Below, in pieces: positions 1-8,248 of a DNA stretch of 64,000 nucleotides. Origin of the DNA: Asaia siamensis. GTDB taxonomy: Bacteria; Pseudomonadota; Alphaproteobacteria; Acetobacterales; Acetobacteraceae. Numbering within the stretch: position 1 is the first letter of the stretch; each line of letters begins with the position of its first letter. The translations under genes were made by a program, and so were the position numbers. The notes beneath the pieces are model-generated. The model did not search any database and was not told the DNA's origin. It saw only the letters and a program-made list of their open reading frames with translations. Location of the stretch: contig NZ_BMCH01000003.1 of assembly GCF_014635085.1 (NCBI RefSeq), positions 372,001 through 436,000 on the forward strand, written 5' to 3'.

Positions 1-1
1 C

Positions 2-1039
2 CGCTCTTATGGCAGCGACGCCCCCGGTCGTGTGGCCTATGCCCGCGATGCCTTCGACGGTCTCTCTCTGATGGACAAGGTCGTGAACAACCAGTTCGAC
101 GACTATCTGACCGCCATCCAGACAAGGCGCGCAGGCAAGAGCCAGAGAAAGACCGAACGCGCCCCTGAAATTGCGGAGACACGCGGCTTTACCCCCATCG
201 ACCCGGAGCAGGCCCGCGCCCGTCGCGCCCGTGTTGCAGGATCGGTCCCCGTATCGACCCCGCCTTTCTGGGGCGCTCGCGTCGTGGAATCAGCCCCGGC
301 TGCGGTTCTGCCCTTTCTGAATGAACGCTCGCTCTACCAGTTCCAGTGGGGCTTCAGAAAACAGGGCCGCTCGCTCGACGAGTTCATGACCTATGCCAAG
401 CAGGAGCTGCGCCCGGTTCTGAAGCGGATGCTCGCTTTGTGTGCCGAAGAGCAGATCCTCAAGCCTCAGGCCATTTACGGCTACTGGAAAGCCGCAGGTG
501 ATGGCAATGATCTCGTCCTGTTTGAAGAGGACGGCACGACCGAAGCCGCACGCTTCACCCTGCCGCGCCAGCCTCGCGAGGATGGCGAGTGCATCGCCGA
601 TTTCGTGCGTGATATCGGCGAGCAGGAGCGCGACGTGATCGGGTTGCAGGTCGTCACGGTAGGCCAGAAGGCCTCAGATCTTGCCCGTGACTGGTTTGAG
701 GCCAATCGCTATCAGGATTACCTCTATCTGCACGGTCTCTCGGTCGAGATGGCCGAAGCCATGGCGGAATATACGCATAAGCGCATTCGCGCCGAGCTTG
801 GCTTTGCTGCCGAAGACGACCGCGACATAGAAAAAATGCTCGCACAATCCTATCGAGGCTCGCGCTACTCCTTCGGCTATCCGGCCTGCCCGCGTCTGGA
901 AGACCAGGAACCGATCCTGAAGCTGCTGGGGGCCGAGCGTATCGGCGTCTCCCTCTCGGACGGCTATCAGCTGCACCCGGAGCAATCGACATCCGCGCTC
1001 GTCATCCTCAACCCGAGGGCAAAATATTTCACGGTCTGA
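2..1039 (+). CDS. metH: cobalamin-dependent methionine synthase, C-terminal part (partial)
   Basis: This is the end of MetH, which transfers a methyl group from methyltetrahydrofolate to homocysteine through cobalamin in the cytoplasm. The frame is open to the first base, so the true start lies outside the window. About 345 residues are visible. They cover the AdoMet-binding reactivation domain, which remethylates oxidised cobalamin: a YGYWKA stretch, the segment LHGLSVEMAEAMAEY, the AdoMet-contacting RGSRYSFGYPACP motif, and the usual ending NPRAKYFTV. The domain looks intact. An 11-bp stem-loop follows the stop. The identification rests on these family motifs. Confidence 0.95.
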   Translation, partial: RSYGSDAPGRVAYARDAFDGLSLMDKVVNNQFDDYLTAIQTRRAGKSQRKTERAPEIAETRGFTPIDPEQARARRARVAGSVPVSTPPFWGARVVESAPAAVLPFLNERSLYQFQWGFRKQGRSLDEFMTYAKQELRPVLKRMLALCAEEQILKPQAIYGYWKAAGDGNDLVLFEEDGTTEAARFTLPRQPREDGECIADFVRDIGEQERDVIGLQVVTVGQKASDLARDWFEANRYQDYLYLHGLSVEMAEAMAEYTHKRIRAELGFAAEDDRDIEKMLAQSYRGSRYSFGYPACPRLEDQEPILKLLGAERIGVSLSDGYQLHPEQSTSALVILNPRAKYFTV

Positions 1040-1100
1040 CCGGATGGTGATGCCGGGTTCATCCCCGTCATCGGCAATACTGTTCCCCCACTGAATAACG

Positions 1101-1135
1101 GGCGCAATCAGACACATCACTGCCCTGATTGCGCC
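1101..1135 (+). terminator. stem-loop after metH
   Basis: A perfect 11-bp inverted repeat (GGCGCAATCAG and CTGATTGCGCC) with a 13-nt loop lies 62 bases after the metH stop. There is no U-run behind it, so it could be a Rho-assisted or processing hairpin rather than a classic intrinsic terminator. Confidence 0.5.
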
Positions 1136-1175
1136 GCCCCTTGCGAGGGGAAAGAGCCAAAATAAAGGGATCGCG

Positions 1176-1925
1176 ATGTCGGAGAGGTTTGCAGAACTCT
1201 ATACCCCTGAAGTCAGGGCGCGTGCCGATCGCATCGCTGAGTTTCTGGCCCTGACCAGTGTGGATGACGCTCCAAACAGGATCGACCTCATCTGCCTTGC
1301 CGGTAATGGCGTTCTCGCCTGTGTCGATCATGCTGCCAGCCTTGCCCGCCATCATGGCTGCCTTCTGCTGATAACAGGAGGCGTCGGACATTCGACCCCG
1401 CCTCTGATGGCCGCTCTCGCTGCGAGGCTGGACTGCGCACCATCCGCCCTTGCGGGACTTTCAGAAGCCGAGCTGGTCTCGCGTCTCATCACGGCTGACG
1501 CCCTCGTCCCACGCGATCAGATCATTCTGGAAACCCGTTCGACCAATACAGGCGAAAATGCTGCCTTCACGCGCGACACGCTGGATGAGCTCGGTCTTAC
1601 GCCCCACCATATCGAGCTGATCCAGGATCCGCTGCTTCAGCGACGTACCGAAGCGACGTTCCGCCATGTCTGGCAGGACAAGCAGACACGCTTCTTTTCC
1701 TCTCCCCCCTTTGTGCCACGGCTCGGTGAGGCACTGACAACAGCATCATGGACGGAAGAGCGCTATCTGTCCCTGTTGCTGGGTGAGATCCCCCGCCTGC
1801 ATGATACGCCCGAGGGCTATGGTCCGAACGGCAAAGGCTTTATCGGCCATGTCGAGGTACCACAGGATATTCTGGTGCAGCATCAAGCTTTGGCGGAAAT
1901 TTTCAGCGGCCAGTCTGGCCGCTGA
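1176..1925 (+). CDS. ydcF: YdcF-like protein (DUF218 domain)
   Basis: A 249-residue DUF218 protein that resembles E. coli YdcF along its whole length. Shared landmarks are the LAGNGVL strand near residue 45, the GGVGHST loop near residue 72, the STNTGENA motif near 120, the QDPLLQRRT stretch near 150, and the ending with ERYLSLLLGEIPRLHDTPEGYGP. YdcF binds S-adenosylmethionine but has no established reaction, so the function here is unknown. The ATG at 1176 has an AAAGGGA ribosome site 8 bases upstream. No signal peptide is seen. It follows metH at 136 bp across a hairpin and is probably a separate transcript. The link to AdoMet and methionine metabolism is suggestive only. Confidence 0.9.
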   Translation: MSERFAELYTPEVRARADRIAEFLALTSVDDAPNRIDLICLAGNGVLACVDHAASLARHHGCLLLITGGVGHSTPPLMAALAARLDCAPSALAGLSEAELVSRLITADALVPRDQIILETRSTNTGENAAFTRDTLDELGLTPHHIELIQDPLLQRRTEATFRHVWQDKQTRFFSSPPFVPRLGEALTTASWTEERYLSLLLGEIPRLHDTPEGYGPNGKGFIGHVEVPQDILVQHQALAEIFSGQSGR

Positions 1926-1932
1926 TCCGGAT

Positions 1933-1958
1933 GGGGGGCACGCGATCAGGCGTCCCCC
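1933..1958. terminator. possible stem-loop between convergent genes
   Basis: A G-run and a C-run (about GGGGG and CCCCC, extended by imperfect pairs) face each other between the convergent ydcF and outer membrane protein genes, with GGTTTTC just beyond. The stem is imperfect, so this is a weak call. Confidence 0.3.
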
Positions 1959-1967
1959 AAGCGGTTT

Positions 1968-2840
1968 TCAGTAGGCGTAAGCCAGACCTGCACGCAGGGT
2001 CAGGCCATTCTGTATGCCGCTGGATGTAGCGTTCCCAGTAACAAGACCATCAACAACATTCTGATAGCTATAGCGGTCTGAATCATGACCGTAAGAGGTA
2101 TAGGCATAATCCCCTCCTGCGGTCAGATGCCAATGACGGGTTACACGATAATCCGCGCCAAGACTGCCTTCCCAACGTGGACGAGTAGCCGATGTGGTCG
2201 TGCGGAACGCCAGAGTATTGAGAATCTCGGCCCAGCCGAAACGACCACGAAGAACAAGTCGATCGGTCAGGGCATAATCGGCATTCAGGCCAAGGCCCAC
2301 GAAAAACGCGTTCTGCCCCCCGAAAGACGAGTAACCGTAACTGTCATAACCTCCCTGCACGAAAGGTGTGACAAGTGCCTTGTCATTCAGGAACAGAAAC
2401 CCTTTACCGATCTCGCCACGTGTATAGGTCGAACGCGCATCATCTCCTCCGCCCACCCGCCAGGAATCCTGACCGTAGGAGGAGGTGTAGCTATGGGCGT
2501 ATTTATCGTTGCGCGTCCCAGATCCGAGACGAAAAAGTGCTGAGGCATACACATTTTTGACGCGCCCCAGATCAATCATGCCCGAGGCATCGAGCTGAAA
2601 GCCGGGAACCCAGCCGATACGCCGCGAGCGGGACTGCGAGCTGGAGTTGTATGGGCGATACCACTCGCTGCCAGTCGTTTGAGACTGTGAACCATAGCCG
2701 CCAACGAGATTGTCGAAAATGCCTGCCATCGAGAGACCAACCTCGCGATTGACCGCAACAACCGGAAGCGGATCAGCAAGCGCTGTCGAGACAGTCAGAC
2801 AGGACGCAAGAGAGAGCATGAGGCCAGAGAGTTTGCGCAT
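1968..2840 (-). CDS. outer membrane beta-barrel protein, uncharacterised
   Basis: A 290-residue exported protein. Residues 1-22 form a signal peptide (MRKLSG, a hydrophobic core, then STALADP with a likely cut after ALA). The rest alternates polar and aromatic residues as in outer membrane strands: an N-terminal part rich in Ser, Tyr and Gly, then strands such as FVGLGLNADYAL, LVLRGRFGWAEI and WHLTAGGDYAYTSYG. The last residue is Tyr in GLTLRAGLAYAY, the usual signal for barrel insertion. The frame extends 21 bases upstream to a TTG, but the ATG at 2840 has a CTGGAA site before it. It stands alone, convergent with ydcF. It may be a small porin or an omptin-like or surface-adhesion barrel; no family could be named. 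Confidence 0.75.
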   Translation of the reverse strand: MRKLSGLMLSLASCLTVSTALADPLPVVAVNREVGLSMAGIFDNLVGGYGSQSQTTGSEWYRPYNSSSQSRSRRIGWVPGFQLDASGMIDLGRVKNVYASALFRLGSGTRNDKYAHSYTSSYGQDSWRVGGGDDARSTYTRGEIGKGFLFLNDKALVTPFVQGGYDSYGYSSFGGQNAFFVGLGLNADYALTDRLVLRGRFGWAEILNTLAFRTTTSATRPRWEGSLGADYRVTRHWHLTAGGDYAYTSYGHDSDRYSYQNVVDGLVTGNATSSGIQNGLTLRAGLAYAY

Positions 2841-2927
2841 GAAAGTTCCAGAGAGAAACAAAATGTATCTCCCTGAAACTCAATGGCTGCGCCTCGTCAA
2901 TATCCCGCAGGCAGCATCAGGTAAAAG

Positions 2928-4007
2928 TCATGATTCGTTATAAAAAGGATAATTCGTATATCCTTCTTCACCCCTGCTGTACCAGGTCTTGATATTGTCC
3001 TGCTCGATAGGAAGATTTTCCTCTAGTCGACGAGGAAGATCAGGGTTTGCAATGAATTTACGACCAAAGGCGATAGCGTCTGCCGTACCATTTGCTACGG
3101 TTTCAATCGCCTCTTCTCTGGTATAGTCCTGATTCAGGACCAGAGGGTTCCTGAATACCTTTCGGATCGCCCCATGCAGTTTTGGCTGATCTGTCTTGCC
3201 GAAAGTCCCATTCGGGCCGGGTTCGCGCAGTTCGAGGAAGCCGATTCCCAAATCATTAAGCGTCTTTGCCGCCGGGACAAAAACGGACTCAGGGGCGCTG
3301 TCGATGCATCCCTGCGTATCGCCGTTGGGTGAAAGGCGCACCGAAGTCCGGTCTGCTCCGATCGTCGCAATAACGCGCTCGGTGACTTCACGCAGGAAGC
3401 GAATGCGATTTTCGGGTGAACCACCATACTCATCGTCACGATGATTGGTGCCGTCACGCAGGAATTCGTCGATCAGATAGCCGTTGGCGGCGTGAATCTG
3501 CACGCCATCGAACCCGGCCTCAATCGCATTGCGCGAAGCGACTTCGTATTCGCCCAGAATACGCGTGATATCATCCTTCGTCAGCGCTCGCGCCTGCTCA
3601 GGATCCTGCTTGCCGTCATAGGTATGAAGCGGGGCTGGCGCCGAAGTAGGCGAACTCGAGACAGGCTGCTGACCTGTCACGCTGGAATGCACCATACGCC
3701 CCATATGCCAGAGCTGAACGACAATCTTGCCGCCCTTGTCATGCACCGCCTTGGTGATCGGCTTCCATGCCTCTACTTGCTCGGCGGACCAGATGCCTGG
3801 GGCGTAAGGCCAGCCAAGCCCCTCTCGGCTGATACCCGTCGCCTCGGAGATGATAAGTCCTGCTGTGGCACGCTGCGCATAATACTCGGCCATGATCGGC
3901 GTCGGCACGTGCTCGCGTGTACCGCGACCGCGCGTCAGCGGCGACATGAGTATGCGGTTCTTCGCGTCGATAGCGCCAAGCTGGATCGGATCGAACAGAG
4001 TTGTCAT
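2928..4007 (-). CDS. nemA: old yellow enzyme family alkene reductase
   Basis: A 359-residue FMN flavoprotein of the old yellow enzyme family, which uses NAD(P)H to reduce activated C=C bonds in enals, maleimides and some nitro compounds. The N-terminus LFDPIQLGAIDAKNRILMSP is typical of the TIM barrel's first strand. LTRGRG at 24-29, VVQLWHMGR at 96-104 and the substrate-binding IHAANGYL at 171-178 (His172, Asn175, Tyr177) are all present, followed by FLRDGTNHRDDEYGGS. The length fits NemA and similar enzymes. It is divergent from an ArsR-type regulator, and a 16-bp inverted repeat lies between them. It therefore probably belongs to an electrophile-response pair. The exact substrate cannot be told from sequence. 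Confidence 0.93.
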   Translation of the reverse strand: MTTLFDPIQLGAIDAKNRILMSPLTRGRGTREHVPTPIMAEYYAQRATAGLIISEATGISREGLGWPYAPGIWSAEQVEAWKPITKAVHDKGGKIVVQLWHMGRMVHSSVTGQQPVSSSPTSAPAPLHTYDGKQDPEQARALTKDDITRILGEYEVASRNAIEAGFDGVQIHAANGYLIDEFLRDGTNHRDDEYGGSPENRIRFLREVTERVIATIGADRTSVRLSPNGDTQGCIDSAPESVFVPAAKTLNDLGIGFLELREPGPNGTFGKTDQPKLHGAIRKVFRNPLVLNQDYTREEAIETVANGTADAIAFGRKFIANPDLPRRLEENLPIEQDNIKTWYSRGEEGYTNYPFYNES

Positions 4008-4042
4008 AATGCTGTGTCCTCATGAACCCGTGGGGGGTTTAA

Positions 4043-4058
4043 TTCGACTTTGATCGAA
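4043..4058. promoter_or_regulatory. candidate operator between nemA and the ArsR-type gene
   Basis: A perfect inverted repeat TTCGA-N6-TCGAA sits in the 124-bp divergent intergenic region, 36 bases from the nemA start. A second, overlapping pair (TGAT at 4051, ATCA at 4063) is also visible. Position and symmetry suit a dimeric winged-helix regulator. Binding by the adjacent ArsR-type protein is inferred. Confidence 0.45.
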
Positions 4059-4131
4059 CAATATCAGGAATGGGGATGCGTCTGTCTCAAGACAACCCCT
4101 CCCCCGCTTTTTTTGGAACCGGACGACGCCG

Positions 4132-4428
4132 ATGGCTGACTATGACCACCCCGCTTCGGAAAGCCTGACCCTGCTGGGAGTCCTGCGCGGTCTGGCCGAC
4201 CCGATCCGTCTTGAAATCGTTCAGCACCTCGGTTCGGTTCCCGAAGCCAGTTGCGCTGCACTGCTTGGTGATCGCCCCCGATCGAGCATGTCGCATCATT
4301 TTCAGGTACTCAGGGAGAGCGGCCTGCTGCATACGCGCATCCAGGGCGTGCAGCATTTCAACTCGCTGCGTAAAGCAGATCTCGATCTGCGCTTTCCTGG
4401 CCTCATGGAGGCCATTCTGGCGGGATAA
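4132..4428 (+). CDS. ArsR-family winged-helix transcriptional regulator
   Basis: A 98-residue single-domain regulator of the ArsR/SmtB fold. The order is an N-terminal helix LTLLGVLRGLADPIRLEIVQHL, the usual ADPIRL signature of the family, a recognition region with SSMSHHFQVLRESGLL at about 54-69, and a wing with TRIQGVQHFNSLR. No Cys-Val-Cys metal site is seen, and the single Cys (in ASCAALLG) is at the end of the second helix, so redox or electrophile sensing is possible. It is transcribed away from the old yellow enzyme gene and most likely represses it and itself through the inverted repeat between them. Regulation is inferred from layout. Confidence 0.88.
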   Translation: MADYDHPASESLTLLGVLRGLADPIRLEIVQHLGSVPEASCAALLGDRPRSSMSHHFQVLRESGLLHTRIQGVQHFNSLRKADLDLRFPGLMEAILAG

Positions 4429-4486
4429 GCGCCTGCCAGCCCCATAATAAGAACAACAGGCGCCCAGGCGCGAAAGGCCCGAGTGA

Positions 4487-6607
4487 ATGCCCCGTTTCCT
4501 GCTTTCCTGGCACGGCACGATCCTCTGTCACGAGGAGGCCCGTCTTTTCTGTGCCCCTCTGCCAGATGTCGCGAGCGGGCGCGCACGCCCCGTCCTTGCC
4601 AGCCAGTGCAACGAGATGGTCGAAGGGCCCTGTTCACTTACGGTCGATACCGATGTCGTGTCCGATCCTGCAGGCGTCGTCGCGCTTCGCGCGGGGCAGA
4701 CCTATCTGACTGCCAACCCTGATAACAACATGCGCCTGAGCGATGCCTGCGACGACTGGGAGCATTATCTGCCTGTGCCTCTCGAGACGCTCGAGACGCT
4801 CGATGCCCTTACCTCCCGGCGCTGGCTGGACGATCAGACGCGCATCATCCGACCCCGCCTCGACTCTTTCAAAATATCAATCGGCGATGTGCCTTGTGAC
4901 CCGCGCGGCTTCACCATGGAGCTCGATGGGGCAATACATCACCCGTCAATACCACACCCTCTGCGCCCCTGGCCGAATGCCATGGCCGGTCGAGCCCTCT
5001 CTGCCGTCCTCTCGGCTCTGGCAAAAGGAGACACAGGGCGAAAGGGAATCTGGGCGCAATGGCCAGAACTGGCACGACAGGTTACACTGACGCTCGCTGA
5101 GCCCGATCATCCAGCCCATCTCTATTATCTTGCCCGCCTCTGTACGTTGCTGGGCCTTCTCGATGAAGCCGATCTCTGCCTTCAGGCCCTGTCTGGTGCC
5201 ATGAATGAGGCGGATCGCCTCTGGGCAAGCTCGATCGTGGCGGCAGCCGCAGACGACGATGAGAAAGCAGCTCAGCTTCTGGGTGAAGCCTTCACAAGGG
5301 CGGCCGGGACACGTCACGACACGGCTGCCATCGCCGATCATACCGCTCGAATCCTTGCAGGCAGCCTCACTCATCGGTCGTTACTGCACGGATCAGGAAC
5401 GCTGTTTCAGGCAAGGTTCGACGGGGCTTTCGATCTGGCCCTCATGCCCGGCAAGCTCCCCCCCGATGCCGATTATCACCTTCGTGCGGATTATTATCAT
5501 GCACTGGAAGAGGCCTGGTCCGCCTGCCCGCAAGCCGGGCGTGAGGGCTTTCTTGCCCAGGAAGCGCGCCTGAATGGTGTCTCACACGCGCTGCTGGTCA
5601 TTCAGGGGCACAATCACTGGCTCAAAGGCGCGTGGGAAGCAGCAGATGCCTGCTACGATCAGGCCCGACTGCGTGCCATCGAAGACGGTTTCAGCTTCAT
5701 CCACTTCAACTGCGGTGCCTATTCATGGCTGACCGATACAGAACGTCCCCCCGAGCCCGAGCCCCTCAGCGTCGATAACTGGCAGTGGCATCATGCCGCC
5801 AATTCGGCTGAGCCGCAGCTTTGCCTCGTCGCAGGATGCGACGCCGCGTATTTTCGCTTCGTGCCCAAGCTTCTGGCATCCCTGATCAATGCGCTGGAGA
5901 AGGCACCTACCCCTCCCCGCATTCATCTCGTGCTCGGCCTCTCAAGCCCTACCGGTAAACAACTGGATTTCCTGACCCAGTGCAGCACCTCGCTGGCGGC
6001 GTCGGGCAGTTCTCTGGCGCTGAGTTTTGCCCATGGGCGGCTGACCCATCCTGACGGTGCCAGTTACGCCAGCCTGCGTTATCTGCTCATGCCGGAGATT
6101 GTGAAGCGTCAATCATGCCCCGTTCTGACGCTCGACATAGACGCGATGATCCCGTCAGATTTTCCGGATCTCATTGCGACGCTGCAGTCGGATTTCGATT
6201 ATGGCTTTCGTCTCTATGCTTTCGACAGGGCCGGCCAGCAGTATTTTGGCGAACCATGGGGCTTTGGTGCCGGCGTTTCCTATTTCGGCGAGACGGATCA
6301 TCTGCCGGTGATTGCACAGGCGCTACACGACTACCTCGTGAAGGCCTATCGCTCGGCAAATCCCACCAACTGGTGCGTCGATCAATGCGCCCTGTCAGCG
6401 GTTTATCATCGCCACATCGCCCCGCGATGGAACAGCCTGCGCATTCGTTTCATGGATGACGATCCGGCCATCGTGATTATGCCGCATCATGTCGGCATGG
6501 ACAAAAGAAGCTTTGGCGCCTGGGAAGGCATTGTCGACATGGACCCTGTTTTCACCAGGCTGGACATTAACCCGGACCATGCCCGCCTGCTGGGGCGCCC
6601 CGCCTGA
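4487..6607 (+). CDS. large protein with TPR-like middle and glycosyltransferase-like C-terminal domain
   Basis: A 706-residue protein I do not recognise as a named family. Residues 1-180 are a mixed N-terminal part. About 185-415 is helical with TPR-like pairs (AHLYYLARLCTLLGLLDEAD, DRLWASSIVAAAADDDEKAAQLL, HNHWLKGAWEAADACYDQAR). About 440-700 looks like a nucleotide-sugar transferase fold: a first strand LCLVAGCDAAYF, a strand RIHLVLGLSS, a helix YASLRYLLMPEIV, then PVLTLDIDAMIP, whose DID could be the metal-binding DxD. No signal peptide or membrane segment is seen, so it should be cytoplasmic. The gene stands alone between the ArsR-type gene and a small membrane protein. A tandem CTCGAGACG repeat near 4787 encodes LETLETL. 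Glycan transfer is inferred from the DxD layout only. Confidence 0.75.
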   Translation: MPRFLLSWHGTILCHEEARLFCAPLPDVASGRARPVLASQCNEMVEGPCSLTVDTDVVSDPAGVVALRAGQTYLTANPDNNMRLSDACDDWEHYLPVPLETLETLDALTSRRWLDDQTRIIRPRLDSFKISIGDVPCDPRGFTMELDGAIHHPSIPHPLRPWPNAMAGRALSAVLSALAKGDTGRKGIWAQWPELARQVTLTLAEPDHPAHLYYLARLCTLLGLLDEADLCLQALSGAMNEADRLWASSIVAAAADDDEKAAQLLGEAFTRAAGTRHDTAAIADHTARILAGSLTHRSLLHGSGTLFQARFDGAFDLALMPGKLPPDADYHLRADYYHALEEAWSACPQAGREGFLAQEARLNGVSHALLVIQGHNHWLKGAWEAADACYDQARLRAIEDGFSFIHFNCGAYSWLTDTERPPEPEPLSVDNWQWHHAANSAEPQLCLVAGCDAAYFRFVPKLLASLINALEKAPTPPRIHLVLGLSSPTGKQLDFLTQCSTSLAASGSSLALSFAHGRLTHPDGASYASLRYLLMPEIVKRQSCPVLTLDIDAMIPSDFPDLIATLQSDFDYGFRLYAFDRAGQQYFGEPWGFGAGVSYFGETDHLPVIAQALHDYLVKAYRSANPTNWCVDQCALSAVYHRHIAPRWNSLRIRFMDDDPAIVIMPHHVGMDKRSFGAWEGIVDMDPVFTRLDINPDHARLLGRPA

Positions 6608-6634
6608 GCATGCGAATGCCCGCCCTGAAAGCGA

Positions 6635-6991
6635 TCAGGGGGTTAGGGTGAACTGTGCCGTGACCTGGTTGCTTTCCGGGTTCCAGATCACGATCCGGTC
6701 GCCCTGAGGCCCGTTTATCTGTACTGCAACAGACCCGTCCGGCCTGACGGCTTCAGCAACAATCCGGCCACCCCCGCCATAGATGAAGCGGGGGGCTTCT
6801 CCCGGGGCATGAGCGGCGGCCATAACCGAAGCAGAACCTTGTGCAGCCATCACCGGCTGGTGGTGCCCCGGTGCCATGGCGCGATGTACGATCACCCCGA
6901 TCAGGCCTGCCGTACCCAAAACGATCAGCACGCCCATGATAATGACAGCCGCCATGAGTGTGCGAGAAACCTTGGGCGAAGGCGTATCCAT
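6635..6991 (-). CDS. small single-pass membrane protein next to rluD
   Basis: A 118-residue protein with a short cytosolic N-terminus (MDTPSPKVSRT), one membrane helix at about 12-34 (LMAAVIIMGVLIVLGTAGLI), a His/Ala-rich linker, and a small outer domain ending in GDRIVIWNPESNQVTAQFTL. Its start is 33 bases from the divergent rluD start. Small one-helix proteins beside rluD are common in alphaproteobacteria (annotated as a DUF6476-type family, from memory). Function is unknown. The outer domain might bind another envelope protein. Confidence 0.7.
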   Translation of the reverse strand: MDTPSPKVSRTLMAAVIIMGVLIVLGTAGLIGVIVHRAMAPGHHQPVMAAQGSASVMAAAHAPGEAPRFIYGGGGRIVAEAVRPDGSVAVQINGPQGDRIVIWNPESNQVTAQFTLTP

Positions 6992-7024
6992 GGCGACAGA
7001 CGATCCTGTTTGCTAAAGGGGCGC

Positions 7025-8008
7025 ATGACCGATGCCAGCGCCAACATGCCCACCCGATTCGATTTCATCGTGACGCCTGAACAGGCGGGGCAGCGCCTCG
7101 ACCGTTTTCTGGCCGATGGCATCGGTTCCCTCTCCCGCTCGCGCGTCAAATCCCTGATCGAAGCCGGGCAGGTTTTCTGCGATGGGGCCATCATACGCGA
7201 GCCTTCGGAAACCACCAGAGCAGGGCGGCAATTCACCCTTATCGTGCCACCGGCTGCCCCTGCCCGCCCCCAGGCCGAAGACCACGCCCTGCCCATCATT
7301 TTTGAAGATCGCGATCTGATCGTACTCGACAAGCCGGCAGGGCTGGTCGTGCATCCGGCGCCCGGCAACGAGACCGGCACGCTGGTCAATGCGCTGCTCG
7401 GCCATTGCGGCGATGATCTTGAAGGTATCGGCGGCGAAAAGCGCCCGGGAATCGTGCATCGCCTCGACAAGGATACCTCAGGGCTGATGGTCGTCGCCAA
7501 GACGCCGATGGCCCATAACGCACTGTCGGAAGCCTTCGCCGCGCGCGATATCGACCGCTCCTATCTTGCCCTCGCCTGGGGGCTTCTGCCGTCGGAAATC
7601 AGCTATGATGGCGCCATCGGACGTGACAAGCGTGATCGCAAACGCATGACCGTAGTGACCCAGGGCGGCAAACATGCCCTGACGCATGTGCGCTGCCTTG
7701 AGGCCCTCGACGCGGCTGTTAGCCTGGTGAGCTGCAAGCTTGCGACCGGGCGAACGCATCAGATCAGGGTTCATCTTTCCCAGGCCGGCCATCCGCTTCT
7801 GGGCGATCCGGTCTATCTGCGACGCATTCCCGCAGCCTCGCGGGGGCTGGGTGAAACCGCACGCCGCGCAGCGCTCGATTTTCCCCGTCAGGCGCTCCAC
7901 GCGGCACGGCTTGGCTTTACCCATCCACGCACGAAGGAAACGCTGCTTTTTACCTCCGAACCCCCTGAGGATTTTCAGGGTCTGCTGCGAACCCTGCGTG
8001 GGGGTTAA
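7025..8008 (+). CDS. rluD: 23S rRNA pseudouridine synthase, RluD family
   Basis: A 327-residue pseudouridine synthase of the RluA/RluD class. Residues 17-70 are an S4 RNA-binding domain (QRLDRFLADGIGSLSRSRVK...). The catalytic domain has the family motif with the catalytic aspartate, VHRLDKDTSGLMVVAK (Asp148), then GRTHQIRVHL, which holds the conserved Arg and His. RluD makes pseudouridines in helix 69 of 23S rRNA, which aids 50S assembly. The open frame reaches back to 6809 but would run through the divergent gene. The ATG at 7025 with AAAGGGG just upstream gives the usual N-terminus. It is followed after 240 bp by rpoH, an order seen in other alphaproteobacteria. RluC-type specificity is less likely given the position. 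Confidence 0.92.
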   Translation: MTDASANMPTRFDFIVTPEQAGQRLDRFLADGIGSLSRSRVKSLIEAGQVFCDGAIIREPSETTRAGRQFTLIVPPAAPARPQAEDHALPIIFEDRDLIVLDKPAGLVVHPAPGNETGTLVNALLGHCGDDLEGIGGEKRPGIVHRLDKDTSGLMVVAKTPMAHNALSEAFAARDIDRSYLALAWGLLPSEISYDGAIGRDKRDRKRMTVVTQGGKHALTHVRCLEALDAAVSLVSCKLATGRTHQIRVHLSQAGHPLLGDPVYLRRIPAASRGLGETARRAALDFPRQALHAARLGFTHPRTKETLLFTSEPPEDFQGLLRTLRGG

Positions 8009-8032
8009 TTAGGAGTAATGTGGTACGTTTTC

Positions 8033-8056
8033 TTGACAGCAAAAACGGGGTATGAT
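8033..8056 (+). promoter_or_regulatory. possible promoter of rpoH
   Basis: TTGACA at 8033-8038 and TATGAT at 8051-8056 are good hexamers but only 12 bases apart, well short of the usual 16-18. Either one element belongs to a different promoter or another sigma factor reads the region. An alphaproteobacterial heat-shock promoter was considered, but the spacing fits poorly. Confidence 0.25.
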
Positions 8057-8165
8057 CTGCTCATAGTCAATCCGACGAAGTGACGCGCCGCCGGAATGGA
8101 CGTACCGCCTGGCATCGCTCATGCTGAGGGTGCTGCGCGGGGACGAAAATCCTTCCCTAACCAAG

Positions 8166-8180
8166 CGTCACCCGGTGACG
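8166..8180 (+). other. hairpin in the rpoH leader
   Basis: CGTCAC-CCG-GTGACG forms a perfect 6-bp stem with a 3-nt loop, 69 bases before the rpoH start codon and followed by more G+C-rich pairing potential. It could be part of a leader structure that affects translation; no thermometer function is shown. Confidence 0.3.
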
Positions 8181-8248
8181 GGAACTCTGACGGGCACGCC
8201 CCGTAGATAGTGTTCCACTTTGCACCGGGCGAAAGGAGTTGCAGCCCA

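Noticed and set aside
8090-8210. A small stable RNA such as SRP RNA or 6S RNA in the rpoH leader
   Set aside because: The conserved SRP core (GGAAG tetraloop region) and a 6S-type long bulged stem were looked for and not found; only a short hairpin remains.
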